Assembly (NCBI GenBank): GCA_003136895.1
Contig: PLDY01000165.1
Coordinates: 1 to 55,942, forward strand
Source: Candidatus Erabacter solicola
GTDB lineage: Bacteria; Vulcanimicrobiota; Vulcanimicrobiia; Vulcanimicrobiales; Vulcanimicrobiaceae
DNA length: 55,942 nt
Direction of reading: 5' to 3'
The notes beneath the pieces were generated by a model, which saw only the letters and a program-made list of their open reading frames with translations, had not been told where the DNA came from and ran no database searches. Below are positions 35,765 to 43,635 of this stretch, in pieces (the stretch's first letter is position 1; every line of letters starts with the position of its first letter). A program made the translations under genes and the position numbers.

Positions 35765-37114
35765 CTACTTCCCCCAGAAGACAAACATCGCAACCGCCGC
35801 CAAGCTCATCGCGCCGGTCGTCCCCCATCCCAAGACGTTGAGTAGCGGCCCGTTGACGTGTTTGCCCATGATCTTCTTATTGTTCGCGATCAGCATCAGC
35901 ACGATCAGGACGACCGGGGCCAGCAGACCGTTGATCACGGCGGTCCAAAACAGCGCGGCGATCGGGCTGACGCCGAGGAAATTGATCTCGATGCCGACGA
36001 GCGTCGAGGCCGCGATGATGCCGTAGAACTGCGGCGCGCGGCCGGGATGTTCGCTGAGCCCGTACTTCCAGCCGAAGGCGGCCGCGAGCACGTAGGCCGA
36101 CGACGCCGTCAGGATCGGCACGGCCAGCATGCCCGCGCCGATCATGCCGGCGGCAAGCAAGAGTTCCGCGCCCTTGCCGGCGAGCGGAACGAGCGCCTTG
36201 GCCGCATCTGCGGCCGTATCGATATGGTGATGTCCCGAGACGAAGAGCGTCGCCGCGGTCGTCAGAATGATGAAGTACATGACGACGTTCGAGAAGATCA
36301 TACCGACGCCGGTATCGATCGCGGCATAGGTCAGCTCGCGCGGCGTCGTTCCCTTGCGCTGCCAGAGCTTGGTCCGGCCGAGCGCGATATCTTCTTCAAC
36401 TTCCTGGCGTGCTTGCCAAAACAGCATGTATGGTGAAATCGTCGTGCCCAGAATAGCGACGAGCGTGGTGATGAATTCGGCGTTGAGCACGACGTGCGGA
36501 CGGAACGTGTTTTGTGCGACTTCATTCCAATTGACGTGTACAAAGAACGCGGCTGCCACGTATGCGAAGAGCGCGAGCGTCAACCACTTGAAGATGCCCG
36601 AGATCAACTTGTACGAACCCCAGATCTGAAAGGCGATCAAGATCGCGCCGATCGGAATGACGAGCGCGGCGATCGACACCTTGGGGGCAAGTAGATTGAT
36701 CGAGGCGCCGATCGCTCCGATGTCGGCGCCGGCATTGATCGTGTTGGCGACCACGAGTCCAACCGCAACGATATAGACGAGGGGTTGCGGATAGTGCTTT
36801 TTCAGGAGCACGCCGAGGCCGTCGCCGGTCACGAGGCCGATCTTGGCGGAGATGTACTGCACGGCCGTCATCAGCGGAACGGTGAGCAGCGCCACCCACA
36901 GCGTTCCGAAGCCGAGCGCCGCCCCGGCGACGGCGTAGGTGCCGATGCCCGACGGATCGTCGTCCGAAGCGCCGACCGTGACGCCGGGCCCGAGAATCTT
37001 CAAGAACTTGATCAGCGGATGCGTACTGGCGCCGAGAGCCGACTCGCGCGAGCCCAGTTGGGACGCCAAGATGACGTTCTCGCCAGTTTCGGATTCGGGA
37101 CCCGTTTCAGCCAT
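35765..37114 (-). CDS. Nramp-family divalent metal transporter, divergent type
   Basis: A 449-residue membrane protein with about 11 helices of the Nramp fold. Helix 1 has DDDPSGIGTYAVAGA and helix 6 has GTTISPYMLFWQARQEVEED. Classical manganese/iron transporters have DPGN in helix 1 and a methionine (MPH) in helix 6; here the Asn is replaced and the Met is absent, so the metal preference may differ (magnesium-type relatives are known). The ATG is preceded by a possible -10 (TATAGC). Confidence 0.88.
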   Translation of the reverse strand: MAETGPESETGENVILASQLGSRESALGASTHPLIKFLKILGPGVTVGASDDDPSGIGTYAVAGAALGFGTLWVALLTVPLMTAVQYISAKIGLVTGDGLGVLLKKHYPQPLVYIVAVGLVVANTINAGADIGAIGASINLLAPKVSIAALVIPIGAILIAFQIWGSYKLISGIFKWLTLALFAYVAAAFFVHVNWNEVAQNTFRPHVVLNAEFITTLVAILGTTISPYMLFWQARQEVEEDIALGRTKLWQRKGTTPRELTYAAIDTGVGMIFSNVVMYFIILTTAATLFVSGHHHIDTAADAAKALVPLAGKGAELLLAAGMIGAGMLAVPILTASSAYVLAAAFGWKYGLSEHPGRAPQFYGIIAASTLVGIEINFLGVSPIAALFWTAVINGLLAPVVLIVLMLIANNKKIMGKHVNGPLLNVLGWGTTGAMSLAAVAMFVFWGK

Positions 37115-37143
37115 TAGAATCGGCTATACCCAACTTTAGAGCA

Positions 37144-37166
37144 GGCAAGCAGAAGGCGCGCTTGCC
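37144..37166 (-). terminator. Hairpin after the multicopper oxidase gene
   Basis: GGCAAGC (37144-37150) and GCTTGCC (37160-37166) form a perfect 7-bp stem with a 9-base loop, just past the stop of the multicopper oxidase gene. There is no long T tract on the minus strand, so it is a possible rather than certain terminator. Confidence 0.4.
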
Positions 37167-37180
37167 AGCGGAAGTCGAGG

Positions 37181-38359
37181 TTACGGCAAGACCTGGTAGC
37201 GCGCGACCATACCGCCCTCCATGTGATCGCTCACATGGCAATGGAACAGCCATATTCCGGGATCGTCCGGAACCATGTCGGCCGTTACCATCTGCGCCGG
37301 CGAGAGCGCGATGACGTCGGTGCGCTGACCGTTGACGAGGACCGTATTGCCGTGCCAGTGCGGGGTGTGGAAGTTGAACGCCTCGCCCAAGGTCATGACG
37401 TACCAGCGAACGTGCTCGCCCGTTTTCATTCGCGGCATCGGCATGTTCGCAAACTGATAGCCGTTGATCGTGAATCGAAAATTCGCAGGCCCGAAACCGG
37501 TGCCTATCAATATATCGAAATTGCCTTGGGGATCGACGGGAGCGCCTTCGAATTTAAGCTTCTTTGGCTTGCGCGACGTCGTGAAGCGCCTGATGTTCTC
37601 GTCGAGGAACCAGCTCTGGTTCTCATCGTATTCCATGAAAAGAGTGACGAATTCTCGGTCGACGTCCTTCGGGGTTCCGTCCGGCCGCGCCATCCCGCGA
37701 CGCGTGACGACGATCGCCCCGATCAACCCGGCGTTGACGTCGCGCCGCTCCGTGACGTGCGAGTGGTACAGCCACACGATCGAACTCGGATCGTTCGGGC
37801 CCGGACCGGCCCGTTCGGGAACTTCCCAGGTGTACGTGAACGTCTTGCCCGGCGCGACCGCGTCGCCGCCTTTATCGGCCGCGGCGACGCCGTCGGAGTA
37901 CGGCGAGCCTTCTGAGGCTTTCTTGTAGAGGACGCCATGGGGATGCATGCTGTACGGATGCGTGCCGTGGTTCCTGAAGACGATCTTGATCGTGTCGCCG
38001 ACCTCGGCGCGTACGATCGGACCGACGAGGCCCAGGTATGCGTCGCGGGCCGGGCGCGGCTTGAGGTGCTTGAACGTCGCGTCGGTGTACTCGCGATACA
38101 TCGCCTTGTGGTAGACCTTGCCGATCAGATGCGGCCCGCGCGTCGCGAAAGCTTTGGCATAGCCCGACGGCGCCATCCCCATCATCTTGTCGAGGCCACT
38201 CGGGAGATAGTCCCAATCCAACTCGTCCGCCGCGATGTAGTACGTTCTCACCGTGCCGGCCGAGATCTGAGGGTCAGCCCCGAAACTCGGAGTTGAGAGG
38301 AACAGAGCACACGACATCGATATGAGCGCAAGTCCGAGCGCAAAGCGGCGAAAGGTCAT
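37181..38359 (-). CDS. Multicopper oxidase, ceruloplasmin/hephaestin-like
   Basis: A 392-residue exported enzyme; the ATG at 38359 follows GAGGT at about 5 nt. A signal peptide (RRFALGLALISMSCALFLSTPSFG) is followed by a start resembling A domains of ceruloplasmin (YYIAADELDWDYLPSG). All copper-binding sets are intact: MHPHG, LYHSHV, HTPHWHG and the C-terminal FHCHVSDHMEGGM with type 1 Cys, His and Met. It oxidises an unknown substrate (Fe(II), Mn(II), Cu(I) or phenols) in the envelope with O2. The 174 nt from 38360 to 38533 hold no gene; only a weak ACTCC/GGAGT repeat at 38424-38434. Confidence 0.92.
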   Translation of the reverse strand: MTFRRFALGLALISMSCALFLSTPSFGADPQISAGTVRTYYIAADELDWDYLPSGLDKMMGMAPSGYAKAFATRGPHLIGKVYHKAMYREYTDATFKHLKPRPARDAYLGLVGPIVRAEVGDTIKIVFRNHGTHPYSMHPHGVLYKKASEGSPYSDGVAAADKGGDAVAPGKTFTYTWEVPERAGPGPNDPSSIVWLYHSHVTERRDVNAGLIGAIVVTRRGMARPDGTPKDVDREFVTLFMEYDENQSWFLDENIRRFTTSRKPKKLKFEGAPVDPQGNFDILIGTGFGPANFRFTINGYQFANMPMPRMKTGEHVRWYVMTLGEAFNFHTPHWHGNTVLVNGQRTDVIALSPAQMVTADMVPDDPGIWLFHCHVSDHMEGGMVARYQVLP

Positions 38360-38533
38360 AGAACACCTCGTTATAGCGAGACGATTCAGGGCCCACGTTT
38401 CCAGTACGCCCATATTTCTCTTAACTCCCGGAGTGGCAGTCCACCTCCCTGTCTCCCCCTGAGGGCGCCTTCGTCGACGTTGCTGAGCATGGGGACATTT
38501 CTAAATTGTGCTGATAACGTACCCCCGTTCGCC

Positions 38534-38563
38534 TTGACGCTCCCGGCAGGTCCCTGGTATAGT
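38534..38563 (+). promoter_or_regulatory. Promoter of the infC-rpmI-rplT operon
   Basis: TTGACG (38534-38539), an 18-bp spacer and TATAGT (38558-38563) form a good sigma-70-type promoter. Transcription would start near 38570, leaving a leader of about 130 nt before infC. Confidence 0.75.
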
Positions 38564-38594
38564 CGGCAAGCCGAAGCAGGGCCCCCAGGCCCTC

Positions 38595-38680
38595 ACCGGA
38601 TGCCTCACGGCGATCCGGTCGCACTCTTGGAACCGACGGTAGGTTCCGCGTGTGGGATGTTTCGGCATCACCACTTTTTT
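38595..38680 (+). promoter_or_regulatory. infC leader with attenuator-like hairpins
   Basis: Three stems follow one another: ACCGGAT (38595-38601) with ATCCGGT (38613-38619); GGAACC (38629-38634) with GGTTCC (38642-38647); and TGGGATG (38653-38659) with CATCACCA (38666-38673, one bulge) followed by six T residues (38675-38680). The last one looks like an intrinsic terminator just before the ribosome-binding site of infC. Control of this operon through its leader by L20 or translation is known in other bacteria; the mechanism here is inferred. Confidence 0.55.
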
Positions 38681-38700
38681 GTTTCTTAGGGAGACCGCAC

Positions 38701-39351
38701 ATAGCACGACCGCTACGAATTAACGACCAGATTCGGATCCGCCAAGTTCGCGTCATCGATGATGAGGGCACGCAACTCGGGGTGATGCCAACGGAGAACG
38801 CCCTCGCGCTCGCGCGTCAGAAAGGCCTCGATCTGATCGAAGTCTCACCGACCGCGGTTCCGCCGGTCTGTCGAATCAGCGATTATGGACGCCTCAAGTA
38901 CGAGCAATCGAAGAAAGACAAAGACGCTCGTAAGAAACAGAAGAACTGGGAACTCAAAGAAGTCAAACTCCGCCCGAAGATCGAGAATCACGACTACGAA
39001 ACCAAGGCCCGGATGGCCGAGCGTCTCTTGCTGGACGGCGGAAAAGTCAAAGTCACAATCATGTTCCGCGGCCGCGAAATTACGTACACGAGCTTCGGAA
39101 AGAAATTGCTCGATCGCATGGCGGTCGACATGTCTCCGATCGCGATCGTCGAGCGCGATGCGAAACTCGAAGGCAAGAACATGTTCATGATCCTCGCCCC
39201 TCGCCCGGTACCATCGGGGCCACCGAAATTCACCTCAATGTTGCACCCGGAAAAAGTTGCCGCGGTAACGCCGGAAAAGAGTCCGGAGATGCCGGAACAA
39301 GCCGCGGAACCCCCGGAAGCACCGAGTCAAGGAGTCGCCTCCAGTGCCTAA
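38701..39351 (+). CDS. infC: Translation initiation factor IF-3, ATA start codon
   Basis: IF-3 checks the start codon and the initiator tRNA on the 30S subunit. AGGGAG (38688-38693) lies 7 nt before an ATA (38701) followed by GCA CGA; the protein then reads RPLRINDQIRIRQVRVIDDEG, the normal IF-3 N terminus. The only canonical upstream start in frame (GTG 38650) lies in the attenuator hairpin. Other bacteria start infC with ATT for autoregulation, so ATA fits. 216 residues, longer than usual through a Pro/Glu-rich tail of about 40 residues. It overlaps rpmI by 8 nt. Confidence 0.95.
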   Translation: MARPLRINDQIRIRQVRVIDDEGTQLGVMPTENALALARQKGLDLIEVSPTAVPPVCRISDYGRLKYEQSKKDKDARKKQKNWELKEVKLRPKIENHDYETKARMAERLLLDGGKVKVTIMFRGREITYTSFGKKLLDRMAVDMSPIAIVERDAKLEGKNMFMILAPRPVPSGPPKFTSMLHPEKVAAVTPEKSPEMPEQAAEPPEAPSQGVASSA

Positions 39352-39550
39352 GATCAGGACGCATCGCGGAACCGCCAAACGCGTGAAAGTCAGCGCGAAT
39401 GGGAAGGTCACGCACCGCCATCAGTTCAGTGGCTGCGGTCACATCCTCAGTAAGAAGTCGCGCAAGCGCAAGCGGAAGTTCCGCAAAGACCAGCCCGTTT
39501 TCGCCGGCGATCTCAAGCGCTTTGCGCCGCAGATCCCGTACTTGCTGTAG
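39344..39550 (+). CDS. rpmI: 50S ribosomal protein bL35
   Basis: A 68-residue, very basic protein with the family layout: PKIRTHRGTAKRVKVSANGKV at the N terminus split over the RNA-binding stretch, then HILSKKSRKRKRKFR. It begins with GTG inside the end of infC and is followed after 12 nt by rplT, the standard infC-rpmI-rplT order. Confidence 0.96.
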   Translation: MPKIRTHRGTAKRVKVSANGKVTHRHQFSGCGHILSKKSRKRKRKFRKDQPVFAGDLKRFAPQIPYLL

Positions 39551-39562
39551 GAGCGTCGAACA

Positions 39563-39943
39563 ATGGCACGCATCAAGCGCGGAGTACATAAAGCCAAGAA
39601 TCGCCGCAAGGTGATGAAGCTCGTCAAAGGCTTCCGAGCGGCCCGTCGTAGGAACTACCGCCTTGCCAACGAGGCGCTACTCCATTCCTTGAGCTACGCC
39701 TATCGGGACCGCCGCGTCCGCAAGCGCGATTTCCGGTCGCTGTGGATCGCGCGTATCAACGCGGCGGCGCGGCGCGAAGGCCTTTCTTATTCGCGGCTGA
39801 TCGACGGCCTAAAGAAGAGCGGCGTGACCCTAAATCGAAAGGCATTAGCCGACCTGGCCGTCTCCGATCGGGCCGCGTTCGATTCGCTTCTCGCAGTAGC
39901 GAAGGCTCAGTTGGAAGCTCGTTCGACCCCGGTTGCGTCCTGA
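39563..39943 (+). CDS. rplT: 50S ribosomal protein bL20
   Basis: A 126-residue protein with ARIKRGVHKAKNRRKVMKLVKGF, the long basic helix that enters the 23S rRNA, then YAYRDRRVRKRDFRSLWIARIN and the C-terminal globular domain. L20 binds its own operon leader in several bacteria and may do so here at 38595-38680. A GGAG lies before the ATG. Confidence 0.96.
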   Translation: MARIKRGVHKAKNRRKVMKLVKGFRAARRRNYRLANEALLHSLSYAYRDRRVRKRDFRSLWIARINAAARREGLSYSRLIDGLKKSGVTLNRKALADLAVSDRAAFDSLLAVAKAQLEARSTPVAS

Positions 39944-39984
39944 ATCGCAACTATTACGTGCAGGGATGCAGTTAGAGGACCGAT

Positions 39985-40875
39985 ATGACTAAGATGAAGA
40001 TCCAAATGCCGATGACCCAACGGGGTACGCGCGACTATCCCACCGCCATCGGTCTCGCCATCATTCATCTTGGAGCGCTCGGCGTATTCGTTCCGGCGCT
40101 CTTCTCGTGGTCGGGCGTCTTCGTGGGCATCGCGCTGTACGTGGCCACCGGATTTGGGATCTCGCTCGGTTTTCACCGGCTCTTGACGCATCGCAGTCTG
40201 ACGATGTGGAAGCCGCTCGAATACTTCGCCGCGTTCGTCGGCGGGCTCGCGTTACAGGGCGGACCGATCGATTGGGTCGCCACGCACCGCGCACACCACG
40301 CCAATACCGATCGCGACGGCGATCCGCACGATGCAAACCGCGGTATGCCGTGGGCGCATATGGAGTGGCTCTTCCGCACGAGCAAAGACCGCATCGAGCC
40401 CGAAGAACGCCAGCGTTGGGCTGCCGATCTATTGAAGGATCCGTTCTACTGCTTCCTCGAGAAATACAACACGTACATCCAAATCGTGCTCGGCCTCGCC
40501 TTGCTCTTAGTGGGCGGATGGTCGTGGGTGATCTGGGGAATCTTCTTCCGGCTCGTCTTCACCTACCATTGCACCTGGCTCGTCAACAGCGCAGCGCACG
40601 CGGTCGGCTATCAATCGTACCGCACCGGCGACCGCTCGACCAACAACTGGTGGGTCGCCTTCCTGAGCTTCGGAGAAGGCTGGCACAACAATCACCATGC
40701 GTTTCCGTTCTCGGCAAGCCACGGATTGCGCTGGTTCGAGTTCGATGTCACGTTCTGGATCATTCGCTTCTTGCGCTGGACCCGTTTGGCGAAAAACGTC
40801 CGCCTTCCGTCGCGCGAGATGATGGAACGCCTGCAGCTTCCCAAACCGATCATCCGCCGCAGTTTCTCGAACTAA
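39985..40875 (+). CDS. Acyl-CoA/acyl-lipid delta-9-type fatty acid desaturase
   Basis: A 296-residue membrane di-iron desaturase. The three histidine boxes are present: HRLLTH, HRAHH and, near the end, HNNHH in GEGWHNNHHAFP. Four transmembrane helices in two pairs are visible (about residues 15-55 and 165-200). It introduces a double bond in fatty acyl chains using O2, tuning membrane fluidity. It lies 41 nt downstream of rplT and may share its transcript. Confidence 0.93.
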   Translation: MTKMKIQMPMTQRGTRDYPTAIGLAIIHLGALGVFVPALFSWSGVFVGIALYVATGFGISLGFHRLLTHRSLTMWKPLEYFAAFVGGLALQGGPIDWVATHRAHHANTDRDGDPHDANRGMPWAHMEWLFRTSKDRIEPEERQRWAADLLKDPFYCFLEKYNTYIQIVLGLALLLVGGWSWVIWGIFFRLVFTYHCTWLVNSAAHAVGYQSYRTGDRSTNNWWVAFLSFGEGWHNNHHAFPFSASHGLRWFEFDVTFWIIRFLRWTRLAKNVRLPSREMMERLQLPKPIIRRSFSN

Positions 40876-40884
40876 GCTACGCGG

Positions 40885-41409
40885 CTAGCCCGTTCTCGCG
40901 CGCGCCCAGGCGAGGGCGATCTGCGTTTTGGCGTCGCGTAGTTCGTCGCGTTCGACGAGTCTCCACGCGTCCTCGACAGGCCAAACGCGCAATTCGAACG
41001 ACTCGTCCTCTTCGGGCTGCGCTTCGCCCGGCGTGAGGCCTTCGGCGACGAAGAAGTGGATGCGCTCCTGGCAGAATCCGGGCGTCGTATAGATGCTCCA
41101 CAAGAAGCGGAGCCGCTCGGCGCGATAGCCGGTCTCCTCGATCAACTCGCGGCGCGCGGTCTCGAGCGGCGGCTCGCCGCGTTCGATCATGCCGGCCGGA
41201 ACCTCCCACAACTCTTGACCCGTCGGATGCCGGTACTGGCGCACCAGCACTATCGTATCGCGCGCAGGCTGCGCGATCACGACGACGCCGCCCTGGTGTT
41301 CGACGACTTCGACCTTGCGTCGCTTGTCGCCGTGATACGCATCGATTTCATCGACGCGTAGGTTGAGCACGCGGCCCGTGTAGATGCGTTCGCTCGAATG
41401 GACCTTCAT
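40885..41409 (-). CDS. NUDIX hydrolase, ADP-ribose pyrophosphatase-like
   Basis: A 174-residue NUDIX protein. The box GX5EX7REUXEEXGU is seen as GMIERGEPPLETARREL followed by IEETGY (about residues 93-115). The N terminus (SERIYTGRVLNLRVDEI) and VLVRQYRHPTGQELWEVPAG are typical of ADP-ribose pyrophosphatases, which clear ADP-ribose and similar sugar nucleotides. The ATG overlaps the stop of the HD protein gene (ATGA). Confidence 0.92.
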   Translation of the reverse strand: MKVHSSERIYTGRVLNLRVDEIDAYHGDKRRKVEVVEHQGGVVVIAQPARDTIVLVRQYRHPTGQELWEVPAGMIERGEPPLETARRELIEETGYRAERLRFLWSIYTTPGFCQERIHFFVAEGLTPGEAQPEEDESFELRVWPVEDAWRLVERDELRDAKTQIALAWARARTG

Positions 41410-42089
41410 CCCGGCGTCGACGCGCGCGATGCTTCATGCAAGGCGAGCAACTCGTCCGACGATCGTCCGCCGCCCATCTCGCCGATCAGTTCGGCGAGGT
41501 TCGTGGCGATCGAGGCGTGCCGGCCGGCAAAGCCGCTATACAGATCCGCAAGCGTCCGATAATACCAAAGCGTCCCCCACTTGCTCCCGCTAAAACGCTT
41601 GAAGACCGCGTCGCCAACCTCGGGCCGACGCAGATCCGCATGAATCGAACGCAGGTTGTAGAGTTTATCCGCGGCGCTGACGAGCATTGTCCCGGGGCGC
41701 ACCGCGCCGATCGATCGGAGCCGCGCGATGTACCACTGCTTGCGCGCCAGCCACTCGCCTTTGTCCGCGCCTTCTTCAACCAATGCATCGCTGCACTCTG
41801 CGACGATCTGGGTTACCTCCGGACCGAAGCGCGCTGCGATCGCTTCGAGTTGTTCGTGGCCACCATGATCTTCGGCGGCATCGTGCAAGAGCGCAGCGAT
41901 CGCTTCGTCTTCGTTACCGCCGTTCTCCAGCACGATCGAGCAGACGCCGAGCAGATGCCCGGCGTACGGTACTGCGGTCGACTTTCGCAGATCGCAGCGG
42001 TGGACGTGCAGCGCGTAGGCGAGAGCCTGGTCGAAGCGCTCCGTCAGGATCGGCGAATCGGTCGTGTCTCCCACCTCTACGGCATCCAA
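41406..42089 (-). CDS. HD-domain protein, SpoT/MESH1-like hydrolase
   Basis: A 227-residue stand-alone HD protein. AVPYAGHLLGVCSIV, ALLHDAAEDHGG (the HD pair), a FGPEVTQIVAECSDAL segment and SAADKLYNLR follow the order of the (p)ppGpp hydrolase domain of SpoT. There is no synthetase or TGS domain. It may hydrolyse ppGpp or another nucleotide; the close NUDIX neighbour fits nucleotide clean-up. Substrate not certain. Confidence 0.82.
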   Translation of the reverse strand: MDAVEVGDTTDSPILTERFDQALAYALHVHRCDLRKSTAVPYAGHLLGVCSIVLENGGNEDEAIAALLHDAAEDHGGHEQLEAIAARFGPEVTQIVAECSDALVEEGADKGEWLARKQWYIARLRSIGAVRPGTMLVSAADKLYNLRSIHADLRRPEVGDAVFKRFSGSKWGTLWYYRTLADLYSGFAGRHASIATNLAELIGEMGGGRSSDELLALHEASRASTPG

Positions 42090-42099
42090 AAGCTTCTCC

Positions 42100-42456
42100 T
42101 TACGTTGCGGGCGGCGGGCTCGGCGCGAGGCGCGCCATCAATTCCAGAACGAGCGCGATCTCGAGCGCGACGATGCACGTGCCGATCGACCAGCGCGCCG
42201 GCGCAAGCACGAACAGGGCCGCGGCGGTCGAGGCCCCGATGAAGGCCATGTCTCGGGTGGCTTGCACGCCGACCAGCGGGCCGCCGGCCGCGATGTTGCG
42301 GCGCAGCGCGAGCGTCTGCGCCAGAGTGAGCGCGCCCAGCGCGAACGCGGCCGGATAGCCGAAGTGCGCGATTTCGACGAGCAGGCTGCGACCGCCGATC
42401 AGGACCACGAGCGCGATCACCGCGATAAACGCCGCCTCGACGGTACGGGAACTCAC
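42100..42456 (-). CDS. Small integral membrane protein
   Basis: A 118-residue protein with four hydrophobic helices (about residues 8-24, 32-50, 66-84, 88-110) and a short Pro-rich C terminus. No family is recognised. It starts with GTG, without a clear ribosome-binding site, and lies 10 nt upstream of the HD gene, so it is probably the first gene of that transcript. A similar-length frame on the same strand (42077-42466) is a shadow. Confidence 0.6.
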   Translation of the reverse strand: MSSRTVEAAFIAVIALVVLIGGRSLLVEIAHFGYPAAFALGALTLAQTLALRRNIAAGGPLVGVQATRDMAFIGASTAAALFVLAPARWSIGTCIVALEIALVLELMARLAPSPPPAT

Positions 42457-42545
42457 CCTCGGCCACTCATCCGGCGCGGCGGCGTTTCCCTACCTCGCTC
42501 CAGGCCGCGAGAGGGCCGCCCCAGACTCGCGCGGGACTAGGCAGC

Positions 42546-43358
42546 ATGCGCGGTCCTCAACCCCTTGGCGCCCACTCGCCGAAACTGGACGCCGTGCGAG
42601 CGCTTCGAACAAAGGCGGGCCGGCGCGAGCGAGCGCGCTTTTCGATCGAGGGCCCGACGCTGCTCGAGGAGGCGCTCTCCAGCGGCGTCCCGATCGAGGC
42701 GCTGTACGCCACCGAGGACGGTTACGCCAAGATAGGGCGCCTGGCCGAGCGGATCGATGTGCCGGTCTATATGATCCCCGACCGGGCGATGGCCAGGATC
42801 TCGGACCTCGAGACGCCCCCGGGCTCGCTGGCTGTGGTACCGGCGGTGCTGGCGCCGCTCGAGAAGCTCCTCGGCGAGGGGGAGCCCGTACTTCTCATCG
42901 CCGGGGTGGGTGATCCGGGCAACGCCGGAACCTTGCTGCGCTCGGCGGAGATTTTCGGCATCCGCGGGGTGATCTTCGGAACCGACGGGGTCGAGCCGCA
43001 CAACCCCAAGGTGGTCCGCGGCTCGATGGGGGCGATCTTCCGGCTGTCTATCGCCGTTGCTGGCGCCGAAGAGGTCCGGGCTGCGGCCGGTCACGAGGGG
43101 TACGCTCTCCTTGCCACCTCGCGCGAGGGGACGCCCATAGGCCAAATGCGCTTCTCCCGACGCTCGATCGTGGCCGTCGGAAACGAGCGCCGCGGGGTTG
43201 CCGCTTGGCTGCCCAGCTGGGACGGCGCCGTCTCGATCCCTCAGCGCGGCCGAGGCGAAAGCCTCAATGCGGCGGTGGCCGGCAGTATCATAATTCACGC
43301 ATTAATGCAACAGTTAGACGACAAAATTCTCCCAGACTCAAATCGCGAAAAACCCTGA
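42546..43358 (+). CDS. TrmH/SpoU-family RNA 2'-O-methyltransferase
   Basis: A 270-residue SPOUT methyltransferase. The N-terminal substrate-binding part (KAGRRERARFSIEGPTLLEEAL) is followed by the knotted domain: GDPGNAGTLLRSAEIFGIRGV (motif 1), VAVGNERRGV (motif 2) and ESLNAAVAGSIIIHAL (motif 3). It methylates a ribose in rRNA or tRNA; the site is unknown. It stands directly upstream of the pheS promoter. Confidence 0.93.
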   Translation: MRGPQPLGAHSPKLDAVRALRTKAGRRERARFSIEGPTLLEEALSSGVPIEALYATEDGYAKIGRLAERIDVPVYMIPDRAMARISDLETPPGSLAVVPAVLAPLEKLLGEGEPVLLIAGVGDPGNAGTLLRSAEIFGIRGVIFGTDGVEPHNPKVVRGSMGAIFRLSIAVAGAEEVRAAAGHEGYALLATSREGTPIGQMRFSRRSIVAVGNERRGVAAWLPSWDGAVSIPQRGRGESLNAAVAGSIIIHALMQQLDDKILPDSNREKP

Positions 43359-43369
43359 TTTGTCAAGAC

Positions 43370-43398
43370 TTGGCGGACCCTTAGAGCCATGCTATACT
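43370..43398 (+). promoter_or_regulatory. Promoter upstream of the YqzL-like gene and pheS
   Basis: TTGGCG (43370-43375), a 17-bp spacer and TATACT (43393-43398) form a good sigma-70-type promoter just after trmH. Transcription would start near 43405 and run through the small gene to the hairpin before pheS. Confidence 0.7.
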
Positions 43399-43459
43399 CC
43401 GGTTTGTCATAGGCCCGCGTAAGCCGCACAAAATTTGAAGAGAAGGGTACCGCTCACTG

Positions 43460-43561
43460 ATGCGTACTAGCGACCGCTTCTGGAAATTGTTCACGAGTAC
43501 CGGATCCATTTACGCGTATCTGATGTATCGACAGATCAACCCGCCGGTGGCAAGTAGCTAG
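43460..43561 (+). CDS. YqzL-like small protein
   Basis: A 33-residue frame: it begins MRTSDRF and has the core WKLFTSTGSIYAYLMYRQI, which resembles the YqzL family pattern W-K-x-F-x-x-T-G-x-I-x-x-Y-L, found as tiny proteins of unknown role in other phyla. A GAAGGG sequence lies 12 nt before the ATG, a little far. It is between a promoter and a terminator-like hairpin, ahead of pheS. It has only two phenylalanines, apart from each other, so it is not an obvious pheS leader peptide. Confidence 0.65.
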   Translation: MRTSDRFWKLFTSTGSIYAYLMYRQINPPVASS

Positions 43562-43585
43562 AAACCCGATAACGAGAAAGTTTGA

Positions 43586-43615
43586 CGAACGCCTGGCCGA
43601 ATGGTCGGGCGTTCG
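43586..43615 (+). terminator. Strong hairpin before pheS, possible attenuator
   Basis: CGAACGCC (43586-43593) pairs perfectly with GGCGTTCG (43608-43615), and GGCC (43595-43598) pairs with GGTC (43603-43606) around GAAT, giving a 13-bp stem with wobble pairs. CATTTT follows (43616-43621). It looks like an intrinsic terminator between the YqzL-like gene and pheS and could regulate readthrough into pheS. Confidence 0.65.
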
Positions 43616-43635
43616 CATTTTACGACAGGAGCGAA

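Noticed and set aside
38424-38434. ACTCC-C-GGAGT repeat as a copper operator for the multicopper oxidase
   Set aside because: It is short, has no match to a known copper-regulator site and no promoter can be placed next to it.
38650-38700. GTG at 38650 as the infC start
   Set aside because: The added 17 residues would be encoded by the third hairpin, the T tract and the Shine-Dalgarno sequence, and do not resemble an IF-3 N terminus.
43460-43561. Leader peptide of the pheM type controlling pheS
   Set aside because: It has only two separated Phe codons, and its WKLF...TGSI...YL pattern fits a YqzL-like protein better.
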